From positions 1 to 21,046 of the forward strand of contig JABDLQ010000045.1 of assembly GCA_013002925.1 (NCBI GenBank): a stretch of 21,046 nt of DNA. The letters are read 5' to 3'. Source of the DNA: Gammaproteobacteria bacterium. GTDB taxonomy: Bacteria > Pseudomonadota > Gammaproteobacteria > Steroidobacterales > SZUA-146. Shown here piece by piece: positions 14,377 to 21,046 of this stretch. Numbering within the stretch: the first letter of the stretch is position 1; every line of letters starts with the position of its first letter. The position numbers and the translations under genes were made by a program. The notes under the pieces were generated by a model, which ran no database searches, had not been told where the DNA came from, and saw nothing but the letters and a program-made list of their open reading frames with translations.

Positions 14377-15006
14377 ATGGCACTGATCGCCAATCGTCGC
14401 TCGGTCATGACGCTCTTTTCACGCCCCGCTTGTCCGCACAGTCATCGTGTTCGGATTGTGCTTGCCGAAAAAAGTATCAACGTAGAAATTGTGGATGTCG
14501 ATGGACCCCGGCTTCCCGAGGATCTTCTCGATTTGAACCCGTATCACAGCGTGCCCACGCTGGTAGATCGCGAGCTCGTGCTGTACGACTCACGGGTTAT
14601 AGTGGAATATCTCGATGAGCGTTTTCCACATCCCCCCTTGATGCCGGTAGACCCGGTGACCCGGGCACAATTCCGATTGGCCCTGTTTCGAATCGAGAAA
14701 GACTGGTACAGCCTTGTCGAGGAAATCGAGGCGGCCGCTGATCGCAAAAAGAGTGCGCGGGCGCGTAAAATGCTCAAAGAAAGCATACTTGCCAGCAGCG
14801 AAGTGTTTGCCACTAATCCCTATTTTCTGAGTGAAGAGTTTTCGCTGGTCGACACCAGCATTGCTCCGGTATTGTGGCGGTTGCCGAGTTACGGCATCGA
14901 TCTGGGGCCCGAAGGCGAGGCCATAGACGGTTACATGGAACGCGCATTCAATCGCACTTCGTTTCAAAACAGTCTCACCGAGCTTGAGCAGGAAATGCGT
15001 ATGTAG
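14377..15006 (+). CDS. sspA: Stringent starvation protein A
   Basis: A 209-residue GST-fold protein. The N-terminal thioredoxin-like part shows MTLFSRPACPHSHRVRIVLAEK and NPYHSVPTLVDRELVLYDSRVIVEYLDERFPHPPL; an all-helical C-terminal domain follows. In E. coli SspA binds RNA polymerase with sigma-70 and acts in stationary phase and acid tolerance. GGAGG 8 bases before the ATG at 14377 supports this start over the in-frame ATG at residue 11. A CPHS tetrad (residues 19-22) sits where GST-type active sites lie, while E. coli SspA has no Cys there. The gene follows petC and precedes sspB, as in Pseudomonas. The pet-ssp distance allows either read-through or a separate promoter. Confidence 0.95.
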   Translation: MALIANRRSVMTLFSRPACPHSHRVRIVLAEKSINVEIVDVDGPRLPEDLLDLNPYHSVPTLVDRELVLYDSRVIVEYLDERFPHPPLMPVDPVTRAQFRLALFRIEKDWYSLVEEIEAAADRKKSARARKMLKESILASSEVFATNPYFLSEEFSLVDTSIAPVLWRLPSYGIDLGPEGEAIDGYMERAFNRTSFQNSLTELEQEMRM

Positions 15007-15068
15007 GTGCGTGGGATATGCTGGCGGTGAGGCGCCAGGAGCTCACGCAGCCGAGCCGAGACTGGAAT

Positions 15069-15467
15069 ATGGCCGAGACACCGACACTCACATCCAGAGT
15101 CCCCTATCTGTTTCGGGGGATGTACGAATGGATCGTGGACAATGAGCAGACACCGTACGTGGTGGCAAACGCTGATTTCGAAGGCGTCAGCATTCCTGAT
15201 GGCTATGCGGTAGACAATCGCATTATTTTCAACATCAGCCACCTGGCGGTGGAAGATCTCGACATGTCCAATACCGCAATAACCTTTGCCGCGCGGTTTA
15301 GTGGAGTCGCCGAACAGATTTATTTGCCGATGCGCGCAATACTGGGGATTTATGCCAAAGAAAGCGGCGAAGGAATGATCTTCGCCAGTGAACAGATTGA
15401 AGCTGAAAAAGAGGACAAAGAACCACCACCTGGAGGTGGCAAACCCAATCTTCACATCGTCAAATAA
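15069..15467 (+). CDS. sspB: ClpXP adaptor SspB
   Basis: A 132-residue protein. The substrate-binding domain shows TSRVPYLFRGMYEWIVDNEQTPYVVANA and later VYLP-like FSGVAEQIYLPMRAILGIYAKESGEGM. An acidic linker and a short C-terminal tail ending KPNLHIVK match the ClpX-binding XB motif (LRVVK type). It tethers ssrA-tagged and other substrates to ClpXP. The ATG at 15069 starts MAETPTLTSRVPY; the frame is open from 15018, but that adds an unsupported 17 residues. The ribosome-binding site is weak (TGGA), so coupling to sspA is plausible. The end of the gene contains a short GC hairpin (15426..15439) without a T-run, and the 129 bp to the convergent oxidase gene hold no clear terminator. Confidence 0.94.
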   Translation: MAETPTLTSRVPYLFRGMYEWIVDNEQTPYVVANADFEGVSIPDGYAVDNRIIFNISHLAVEDLDMSNTAITFAARFSGVAEQIYLPMRAILGIYAKESGEGMIFASEQIEAEKEDKEPPPGGGKPNLHIVK

Positions 15468-15596
15468 GCTGCGATACCGATTGCACTCTGGCAGCAATCA
15501 GTGACTCAATGGATTTGCTACTTCAAAAGCGTGCTGTCGGATCAGCAGCATCACACTGTTGTTCGCGGGTGGCTCGCAGCCGTCGCTGAGTTACTG

Positions 15597-17000
15597 TCAG
15601 TTGCTTGGAAACAATTTGCCCGGGTTCAGAATATTGCCGGGATCAAATTCCTTTTTGATGCGTTTCATCAGCGCCAGTGTCGCCGGTTCGATTTCCAGGC
15701 CGACAAATTCTTTTTTCTCGTAGCCGATACCATGCTCGCCAGATAACGTTCCCCCGAAATCAATAACCGTGGCAAAGACTTTCTGAAGACACGCGGCGAT
15801 CTGTTGGGTTTGCCGGGTGTCATCGGGGTCGACCAGGAGGTTGACGTGAAGATTACCATTGCCCGCATGCCCGAAAGCGACAATCAGGATGCCGTGAGTA
15901 TCTGAAATCTGCTTTAGCGCGACCACAAAATCTCCCAGGCGTGACACCGGCACCACAACGTCTTCATTAATCTTCTTCGGCGCAATATTGCGCAACGCCG
16001 GAGACAGTGCTTTGCGTGCCTGCCACAGCAGTTTGGTTTCATCTGCATTTTTGGCCGCACGACATTCGAGCAGGGCCTCGCCCGCGGCGGCAGCGGCGAT
16101 GGCAGCAGCGGCGGTATCGAGCTGGTCCAACCGGCCGTCGACTTCGACGATCAACATCGCGCGCGCTGCGGCAGGTATGTCTGCACCGCTGTAATTGCGA
16201 ATCAGCTGCAGGCATTCAGCGTCGGTAAATTCCAGCGCGCACGGCACTGTACTCTGCGCCATAATGCGAGACACTGCGCGGGCGGCTGCGGCTGCTGATG
16301 TGTACAGTATGCGCAGTGCACGCCGGCCTTCGGCAACAGGAGTCAGGCGCAGTGTTGCCTCGGTGATGACGGCCAGCGTTCCTTCGGAACCGATGATAAG
16401 CCGTGTCAGATCGTAGCCGACGACACCTTTTGTTGTGTAACAACCGGAGCGAATCTCGACGCCGTCGCCTGTAACCGCTCTCAGTCCAAGAGTGTTCTCG
16501 CGCGGCGTGCCGTATTTTACTGCGCGCGGCCCTGCCGCATTGCAGGCCAGGTTTCCTCCAATTGTCGAATATTCCGCCGAGGTCGGATCTGGCGGCCAGA
16601 AAAAACCATGCTGTGCCGCAGCGCGCTGCAAGTCGCCGTTAATACAACCGGGTTGCACTACGGCAACACGGTTGTCGGCATCGATTTTGCAGTTCCGCAT
16701 ATTTTCAGTCGAGAGCACAAGCCCGCCGGTTTCAGGCACTGCAGCCCCCGCTGTGCCAGTGCCCAGCCCGCGTGCCGTGACAGGTACCGAGTGAGCGTTG
16801 CAGATAGTAACCACCGCGGCCACCTGCGCATGGGTGGCGGGCAAGACGACGACTGCCGGCACATTCTGCCGACGGCTGTTATCGTAGCTGTAGGCCCAGC
16901 AGTAAGCGGGGTCTGTGCGCACATTTTCTGATCGGACTGCGTTGCGAAGTTCGTGAAAAAATTGCGCACCAGGCGTGTGTGCTGAAAAGTTGTCGGGCAT
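15597..17000 (-). CDS. FAD-linked oxidase of the GlcD / D-lactate dehydrogenase type
   Basis: A 467-residue flavoprotein. An N-terminal PCMH-type FAD-binding domain (about 45-220) shows TARGLGTGTAGAAVPETGG, PPDPTSAEYSTIGGN and GSEGTLAVITEATLRLTP. The C-terminal FAD-oxidase domain shows HAGNGNLHVN (378-387) and SGEHGIG (420-426), then the family ending DPGNILNPGKLFP. Such enzymes oxidise D-2-hydroxy acids (glycolate, D-lactate, D-2-hydroxyglutarate) and pass electrons to quinone or partner subunits. There is no transmembrane helix or Fe-S motif, and no glcE/glcF neighbour, so a stand-alone D-2-hydroxyacid dehydrogenase is likelier than a glycolate oxidase subunit; the substrate cannot be read from sequence. 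Its ATG overlaps the preceding SIS gene's stop (TAATG). A poly-Ala stretch lies near residues 300-312. Confidence 0.9.
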   Translation of the reverse strand: MPDNFSAHTPGAQFFHELRNAVRSENVRTDPAYCWAYSYDNSRRQNVPAVVVLPATHAQVAAVVTICNAHSVPVTARGLGTGTAGAAVPETGGLVLSTENMRNCKIDADNRVAVVQPGCINGDLQRAAAQHGFFWPPDPTSAEYSTIGGNLACNAAGPRAVKYGTPRENTLGLRAVTGDGVEIRSGCYTTKGVVGYDLTRLIIGSEGTLAVITEATLRLTPVAEGRRALRILYTSAAAAARAVSRIMAQSTVPCALEFTDAECLQLIRNYSGADIPAAARAMLIVEVDGRLDQLDTAAAAIAAAAAGEALLECRAAKNADETKLLWQARKALSPALRNIAPKKINEDVVVPVSRLGDFVVALKQISDTHGILIVAFGHAGNGNLHVNLLVDPDDTRQTQQIAACLQKVFATVIDFGGTLSGEHGIGYEKKEFVGLEIEPATLALMKRIKKEFDPGNILNPGKLFPSN

Positions 17001-17602
17001 TACTGCTGGTGACCGAGCAGATGATCGTCAAGCAGAAAACACAGACAATGAATGAGCAACAAATGCACTTCCTGTATGCGGGCCGTCGAAGTGGCCGGAA
17101 CGCGCAACTCGACGTCAGCCGTACCCAACAGCTTTTTCATATCCCCACCGTCGCGCCCGCTCAGGGCGATAATCTGCATTCCCGCATTATGCGCCGCCCG
17201 AATTGCCCGATTGACGTTAGCAGAATTGCCTGATGTGGAAATTGCCAGCAGAAGATCGCCGGGCCGGCCCAATGCCGCGACCTGTTTGGCAAATATATCG
17301 TCGTAGCTGTAATCGTTAGCGATCGACGTGACAGTGGAGGCGTCCGTAGTCAGCGCCATTGCGGCAACACCGGCACGATCACGTTCAAAGCGGTTCAGTA
17401 ATTCTGAAGAAAAATGCTGGGCGTCGGCCGCGGAGCCGCCGTTACCGCAACTCAACACTTTGTTGTTGTTATCCACGCACTGACACAGTAGTTTTGCCGC
17501 AGCTGCAATGTGCGCAGGCATGTGCTCGCGGGCGATGCGCTTGGTGTCAATGCTTGCGTCAAATAATTCTACAATACGCGCTTGTGCCAAATTTTCAGTC
17601 AC
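17000..17602 (-). CDS. diaA: SIS-domain protein, DiaA / phosphoheptose isomerase type
   Basis: A 200-residue SIS protein covering the whole chain: SCGNGGSAADAQHFSSELLNRFE (51-73, opening of the sugar-phosphate site) and AISTSGNS (120-127). The C-terminal ARIQEVHLLLIHCLCFLLDDHL, ending in GHQQ, resembles E. coli DiaA, which binds DnaA to promote initiation. However, it keeps the residues used by GmhA for sedoheptulose 7-phosphate isomerisation: Glu67 (GmhA Glu65), Gln177 and His180. From memory the Pseudomonas gene in this position is named gmhA. Both activities are possible. The start is a GTG at 17602, preceded by AGGA 7 bases away, and it overlaps the yraN stop (GTGA). Confidence 0.85.
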   Translation of the reverse strand: MTENLAQARIVELFDASIDTKRIAREHMPAHIAAAAKLLCQCVDNNNKVLSCGNGGSAADAQHFSSELLNRFERDRAGVAAMALTTDASTVTSIANDYSYDDIFAKQVAALGRPGDLLLAISTSGNSANVNRAIRAAHNAGMQIIALSGRDGGDMKKLLGTADVELRVPATSTARIQEVHLLLIHCLCFLLDDHLLGHQQ

Positions 17603-17997
17603 CTTGTTTTCCTGTCATTGTGAAATAGCGCCTCGCACCCGGGGGAGAAGGCGTCCTTGATCCAGTCGATGTCCATGTGGCGACTGTCCAGGGCAACGAC
17701 ATCGAACCGGCAAATGGTTTGCATGTCGCGCACTACAGTGCATAAATAATATTGTGCGCTACGTCTGAGCCTGAGTTGCTTTTGTGGCGCGATGCTCATC
17801 GCCGCCCCACCAAATTGTTGCCCGCTCCTGTAGCGTACTTCGATGAACACCAGCGTGCCACTGTCACGCATAATAAGATCAATCTCGCCCCACCGGCAAC
17901 GATAGTTGCGCGCAACCGGGTGCAAACCGTGTGTCTGCAGAAATTTCAGTGCCACTGTCTCTGCGCGATCACCGCGGCGTTTTGGCAAATAGCTCAT
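17599..17997 (-). CDS. yraN: YraN (UPF0102), endonuclease-like protein
   Basis: A 132-residue member of the UPF0102 family. The nuclease-like core is visible: RGDRAETVALKFLQTHGL, then NYRCRWGEIDLIM and LVFIEVRYR. The residues GEID (Glu38, Asp40) and EVR (Glu53, Arg55) fit the Asp/Glu-x-Lys-like restriction endonuclease fold known for the family, with Arg in place of the usual final Lys. The biological role is not established. The ATG at 17997 is chosen; the frame is closed by a stop a little upstream and no strong ribosome-binding site is seen. It lies between lpoA (47 bp gap) and the SIS gene (4-base overlap), the same order as in E. coli. Confidence 0.93.
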   Translation of the reverse strand: MSYLPKRRGDRAETVALKFLQTHGLHPVARNYRCRWGEIDLIMRDSGTLVFIEVRYRSGQQFGGAAMSIAPQKQLRLRRSAQYYLCTVVRDMQTICRFDVVALDSRHMDIDWIKDAFSPGCEALFHNDRKTR

Positions 17998-18044
17998 CGG
18001 TAAATGCGTCCATGCGTTTACTCATTAACTCCATTTGTTTCTGT

Positions 18045-19982
18045 TTACTGCAGACTTTTTTGCAAAACAACGGGTTCGCTGTCTGCCGGATCCATGCCGG
18101 GTTCGTCAAATTCATCCAGTGGTGGCAAATAGTGCAGTGTGCCATTTTTTATCTGCGCCGCTTCGAGTCCCCGCGTAATGCGATTGCCGGGCTCCAGAGA
18201 CAACACGCCCGTCATGCCCGGCCATGATGTCTCGAGGGGGCGGCGCTGCGCAAAGAGCAGCGGTATCAATTGATACGCATCAATACCCATGGCGTACAAA
18301 CGGGCGCTGCGTTTCATGCGATTTGGCCAGTATTGCGTGAGCAGCTGACGGTCTGCGATGACCAATGGATCATCGGAAATCATCCAGGGTGCATCCGCAA
18401 AGACAATGCCGTCCAGATCTTTACGATTGCGTGTCGTATCGTTGTCAAAAATTGCTGAAGTCGCGAACACCGGCAAATCATTGGCGTAGTGAAAGTTAAG
18501 TTGCGGGCGCAATAATCGGCCCTGATCGGCATTTGCTGCCAGAAATACCAGTTGCGTATCCTGTCGTCGGCGAGGTTCAAACTCGAGTTCTTCACCGGCG
18601 AGCGAGCTGACGCGGCGATGGCGTGCCCTGCTGCTGTTGAGATTCAGCAATTGGGTGATCGGCATGCGAAAATCTTTTTCTCCCGGGTTGTATCCCTGGT
18701 GGTCAATCAAAATGCCACCCCCTCGCTCATATTCACTGGCAAAGCTTGCCAGCACCCGTGCACCCCAGTCCGTGTCAGGGACCAGCGCGACCGCCCGGGT
18801 CAGGTCTTGCGCCAGTGCGCGGCGCGCGGCTTCGGCGGCCTCATGTTCCGGTGCGAGCGAAAACTGGAAAAGGTGTGACGGTGCCGGCAGGTCACCCGGA
18901 AGATAATTGAGCGCCAGTATCATCGCGCCATTGGCATTGTCGCTAACCAGTTTTTCGACACTGCTTTTTACCAGCGGTCCAACGACAAACTGTGCCCCGT
19001 CTGAAATGGCCTCTTTAAAGACGTCGGTTGCGTCACGGCTGGTGGTGTCGTAGATACTCAATACCGGGCGCCGGGCATTGTCGGTGTCGTCCATGTAGGC
19101 TGCCAAAAAGCCGTCGCGCACCGCAATGCCTGCGGAGCTGAATCGGCCGTCCAGCGGTAACAGGAGCGCCACTTTTGATGGAAAATCGAGTTCGTCAATG
19201 CCAGGTCCGAACAGGTCACGAGTAATCACGGTGGCGTGGTGTTCCGGATAGGCAAGCTGCCAGTCTGCAAGCTGTTGGCGCAGGCCGACCGGGTTGCGTC
19301 GATAGTTGCGATAATGATTCGCAAGAGCCAGCCAGCCAGCGACGTTGGCATTGGCGTCAACCGGTGCCTCCAGCGGATGGCCTTTGCGGCTTAGCTCCCG
19401 CAGTGACCGCCATAGCAGCCGGTGGTTGGCGCTGATGTTTGCATCGCCGCTCATCAGGGCACCGCGAGCGCTGAGTGCCTGGATCAGTTTCACCGCATCA
19501 CCGGCCATTGCGTGGGCGCGTGCGCGCAGTTCCAGGTAGGCCGGTTGATAGGGGTCACTGACTCGCGGTGCAATGCTGTCCAGGCGTTGCAGGGCCTGGG
19601 TGGGATTATTCGCAACCAGCGATTCCGTAGCCAGCAACATGTCGATGACGACATCGTTTTTTGGCAACTCACCGCGCACTTTGCGCAGCACCGTCAGGCT
19701 TTTCATGGCCTGGCCGTGGTTAAACCAGGCACGACTGGCGTCGAGCAGGTACGCATCCCGCCGGGGACCTGTCGAAGTACTGGCCAGACGCTCCCAGGTG
19801 CGGGCCGCGCGGTCATGACGTCCGGCAGCCGCGTCGCGCAACGCCTGTCTTGTCGCGCCGGAATCAGGTTTAATGGACGGGGACTGAGGCAGACAGGCGG
19901 ACAGCCCGATGCACAGTACCAGGAGCACCGTGCAGAGCCTTGAAAAGGGCCGCGGGAAGGTAGTGGGAAGCTGTCTGGACAT
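18045..19982 (-). CDS. lpoA: Outer-membrane lipoprotein LpoA, activator of PBP1A
   Basis: A 645-residue lipoprotein. A signal with lipobox LSAC (Cys30 as lipidated residue) follows a basic start and hydrophobic core. The N-terminal part (about 40-260) has helical TPR-like repeats, with DAAAGRHDRAARTWERLAST as one example. The C-terminal part (about 275-635) is a periplasmic-binding-protein fold, visible as KVALLLPLDGRFSSAGIAVRDGFLAAYM and FVVGPLVKSSVEKL. LpoA crosses the periplasm to stimulate the peptidoglycan synthase PBP1A. The length is close to E. coli LpoA (678). The ATG at 19982 has a weak ribosome-binding site. It is divergent from rsmI and leads the yraN-diaA-oxidase run. Confidence 0.95.
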   Translation of the reverse strand: MSRQLPTTFPRPFSRLCTVLLVLCIGLSACLPQSPSIKPDSGATRQALRDAAAGRHDRAARTWERLASTSTGPRRDAYLLDASRAWFNHGQAMKSLTVLRKVRGELPKNDVVIDMLLATESLVANNPTQALQRLDSIAPRVSDPYQPAYLELRARAHAMAGDAVKLIQALSARGALMSGDANISANHRLLWRSLRELSRKGHPLEAPVDANANVAGWLALANHYRNYRRNPVGLRQQLADWQLAYPEHHATVITRDLFGPGIDELDFPSKVALLLPLDGRFSSAGIAVRDGFLAAYMDDTDNARRPVLSIYDTTSRDATDVFKEAISDGAQFVVGPLVKSSVEKLVSDNANGAMILALNYLPGDLPAPSHLFQFSLAPEHEAAEAARRALAQDLTRAVALVPDTDWGARVLASFASEYERGGGILIDHQGYNPGEKDFRMPITQLLNLNSSRARHRRVSSLAGEELEFEPRRRQDTQLVFLAANADQGRLLRPQLNFHYANDLPVFATSAIFDNDTTRNRKDLDGIVFADAPWMISDDPLVIADRQLLTQYWPNRMKRSARLYAMGIDAYQLIPLLFAQRRPLETSWPGMTGVLSLEPGNRITRGLEAAQIKNGTLHYLPPLDEFDEPGMDPADSEPVVLQKSLQ

Positions 19983-20120
19983 GGCTCGATAGACCGTCTA
20001 AAAGGCAAAGAATTTCATAATGATACACGTAATGCAAAAGCTAATTGTGGCTATTTTGGGCAGTTTTTCGCATGACCCGGCTCAATCGCAGGCCAGCGGA
20101 CTGACTGGGCGTGGCAGGGG

Positions 20121-20969
20121 ATGAAAGAAACTAAAACGGGTTGTCTCTTCGTGGTGGCAACACCGATCGGCAACCTGGAGGATCTGAGCCCGCGTGCGCA
20201 GCAAGTGCTTGACCATGTTGACCTGATCGCTGCCGAGGATACCCGGCACAGTGGGCGTCTGCTGGCGCATTTTAACATTGATGCATCACTCATCTCCCTG
20301 CACGAACATAACGAAACCGAACGCACTTCCGGCTTGCTGAAAAGACTGCATGCCGGTGACAACATCGCATTGATCTGTGATGCCGGAACGCCGTTGATCA
20401 GCGATCCCGGGTTCAGGCTGCTGCAGGAAGCGCGCAGGGCAGGGCTCGCGGTCAGTCCCATTCCCGGGCCATGCGCGGCCCTCGCCGCATTGAGTGTGGC
20501 GGGTCTGCCGACTGACCGCTTCGTATTTGAGGGCTTTTTGCCGGCCAAAACCGCCGCCAGGATGCAGCGGCTGCAAGGCCTGGCACAAGAGCAGCGTACG
20601 CTGGTTTTCTATGTGCCAGTGCATCAACTGGCGCGCCAATTGGGGAACATGGTGGAGGTATTTGGCGAACATCGTGTTGCAACGCTGGCCCGCGAGCTCA
20701 CCAAGCTGCATGAGACAATCAGCCACGGCACGCTGGGCGATTTACAGGAGCTGTGGCAGCGTAACCCGTCCCAGCACAAAGGCGAGCTGGTCCTGGTGGT
20801 CGGTGGTGCGCAGGAAGCCGAAACAACTGTCGATGAACTGCAACAACTTGTGTCCATCCTGCTGGAGAACATGGGCCCGAAACAGGCCGCGCAATCTGCC
20901 GTCAGGATCAGTGGGTGCGCGCGCAATCGTGCGTACAAGATTGCTCTGGAACTGGCAGGAATGCGCTGA
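20121..20969 (+). CDS. rsmI: 16S rRNA (cytidine(1402)-2'-O)-methyltransferase RsmI
   Basis: A 282-residue tetrapyrrole-methylase-fold enzyme (E. coli 286) that methylates the ribose of C1402 in 16S rRNA, fine-tuning decoding. SAM-binding motifs are clear: VATPIGNLEDL (12-22), AEDTRHSG (38-45), ICDAGTPLISDPG (85-97), and PIPGPCAALAALSVAGLPTDRF (114-133, in outline). One family motif is altered: where most RsmI proteins read FYESPHRL, this one reads FYVPVHQL (163-170). The C-terminal domain keeps GELVLVV and RNRAYKIALEL. The ATG at 20121 directly follows AGGGG, an unusually close ribosome-binding site. It is divergent from lpoA across 138 bp, as in E. coli and Pseudomonas. Confidence 0.96.
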   Translation: MKETKTGCLFVVATPIGNLEDLSPRAQQVLDHVDLIAAEDTRHSGRLLAHFNIDASLISLHEHNETERTSGLLKRLHAGDNIALICDAGTPLISDPGFRLLQEARRAGLAVSPIPGPCAALAALSVAGLPTDRFVFEGFLPAKTAARMQRLQGLAQEQRTLVFYVPVHQLARQLGNMVEVFGEHRVATLARELTKLHETISHGTLGDLQELWQRNPSQHKGELVLVVGGAQEAETTVDELQQLVSILLENMGPKQAAQSAVRISGCARNRAYKIALELAGMR

Positions 20970-21010
20970 ATCGCTGAAATTCGGGACTCTGCGCCGGCGA
21001 CACCAGGTGA

Positions 21011-21034
21011 GCATTTGCATCGCGATGCAGGTGC
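21011..21034 (+). other. Hairpin downstream of rsmI
   Basis: An inverted repeat centred on the 12-bp palindrome GCATCGCGATGC (21017..21028) extends with G-T pairs to an 11-bp stem. No T-run follows within the window, so it is not a textbook terminator. It may belong to an RNA or a regulatory site of whatever follows; the remaining 77 bp after rsmI hold nothing else I can name. Confidence 0.35.
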
Positions 21035-21046
21035 GCAGGGTAGCGT

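Noticed and set aside
14964..15497. A 177-codon minus-strand frame across sspB
   Set aside because: Antisense to sspB, whose motifs are clear; the translation has no recognisable family or signal.
15468..15596. Terminator between convergent sspB and the FAD-oxidase
   Set aside because: Only short GC stems without a T-run on either strand; nothing that meets the form of an intrinsic terminator.
16060..16130. Alanine-rich low-complexity stretch in the FAD-oxidase as a repeat or frameshift
   Set aside because: The frame is continuous and family motifs lie on both sides in the same frame, so it is a GC-rich helical linker, not a break.
20995..21046. Start of RNase P RNA
   Set aside because: Context makes it tempting, but the conserved core sequences are absent from the visible bases.

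Overview
The window reads as a chromosomal, core-genome stretch of a gammaproteobacterium. It is moderately GC-rich, has almost no wasted space, and carries no mobile element, CRISPR array, rRNA or tRNA that I can see. The placement rests on gene content and order: the kdsD-kdsC-lptCAB-rpoN-hpf-ptsN-rapZ-HPr cluster, ibaG-murA, petABC-sspAB and rsmI/lpoA-yraN-diaA follow, from memory, the order of the same blocks in Escherichia coli and Pseudomonas aeruginosa. LpoA in particular is a gammaproteobacterial protein. I cannot place it to genus.

Layout. Positions 1-8439 are a leftward run of eleven genes: yrbG, kdsD, kdsC, lptC, lptA, lptB, rpoN, hpf, ptsN, rapZ and an NPr/HPr gene, followed by the start of a PTS enzyme I gene cut by the window edge. 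Many junctions are 4-base stop/start overlaps. A divergent region (8440-8646) separates it from rightward ibaG and murA. murA converges on a leftward degS/algW-type protease gene with only 18 bp between the stop codons. A second divergent region of about 330 bp (11301-11631) carries overlapping candidate promoters and a small leader ORF, then petA-petB-petC and sspA-sspB run rightward. From 20.0 kb back to 15.6 kb a leftward block holds lpoA, yraN, a diaA/gmhA-type SIS gene and a GlcD-type FAD-linked oxidase. rsmI is divergent from lpoA and runs rightward to the end of the window.

Function. Most genes serve envelope building: Kdo synthesis (kdsD, kdsC), LPS export (lptC, lptA, lptB), UDP-GlcNAc commitment to peptidoglycan (murA), control of amino-sugar supply (rapZ), PBP1A activation (lpoA), and envelope-stress proteolysis (degS). 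Others link nitrogen and carbon status to transcription and ribosome hibernation (rpoN, hpf, ptsN, NPr, EI), respiration (petABC, the cytochrome bc1 complex), and starvation and proteolysis control (sspA, sspB).

I found no convincing undescribed system. The points worth following are places where this copy departs from the familiar synteny or sequence: the missing mla block between yrbG and ibaG, the missing his genes between murA and degS, an FAD-oxidase where dolP/yraP is expected, an EI gene overlapping the NPr gene, a 48-codon leader ORF ending on the petA start, a RapZ without its usual basic tail, an LptA with a long acidic tail, and an altered motif in RsmI.
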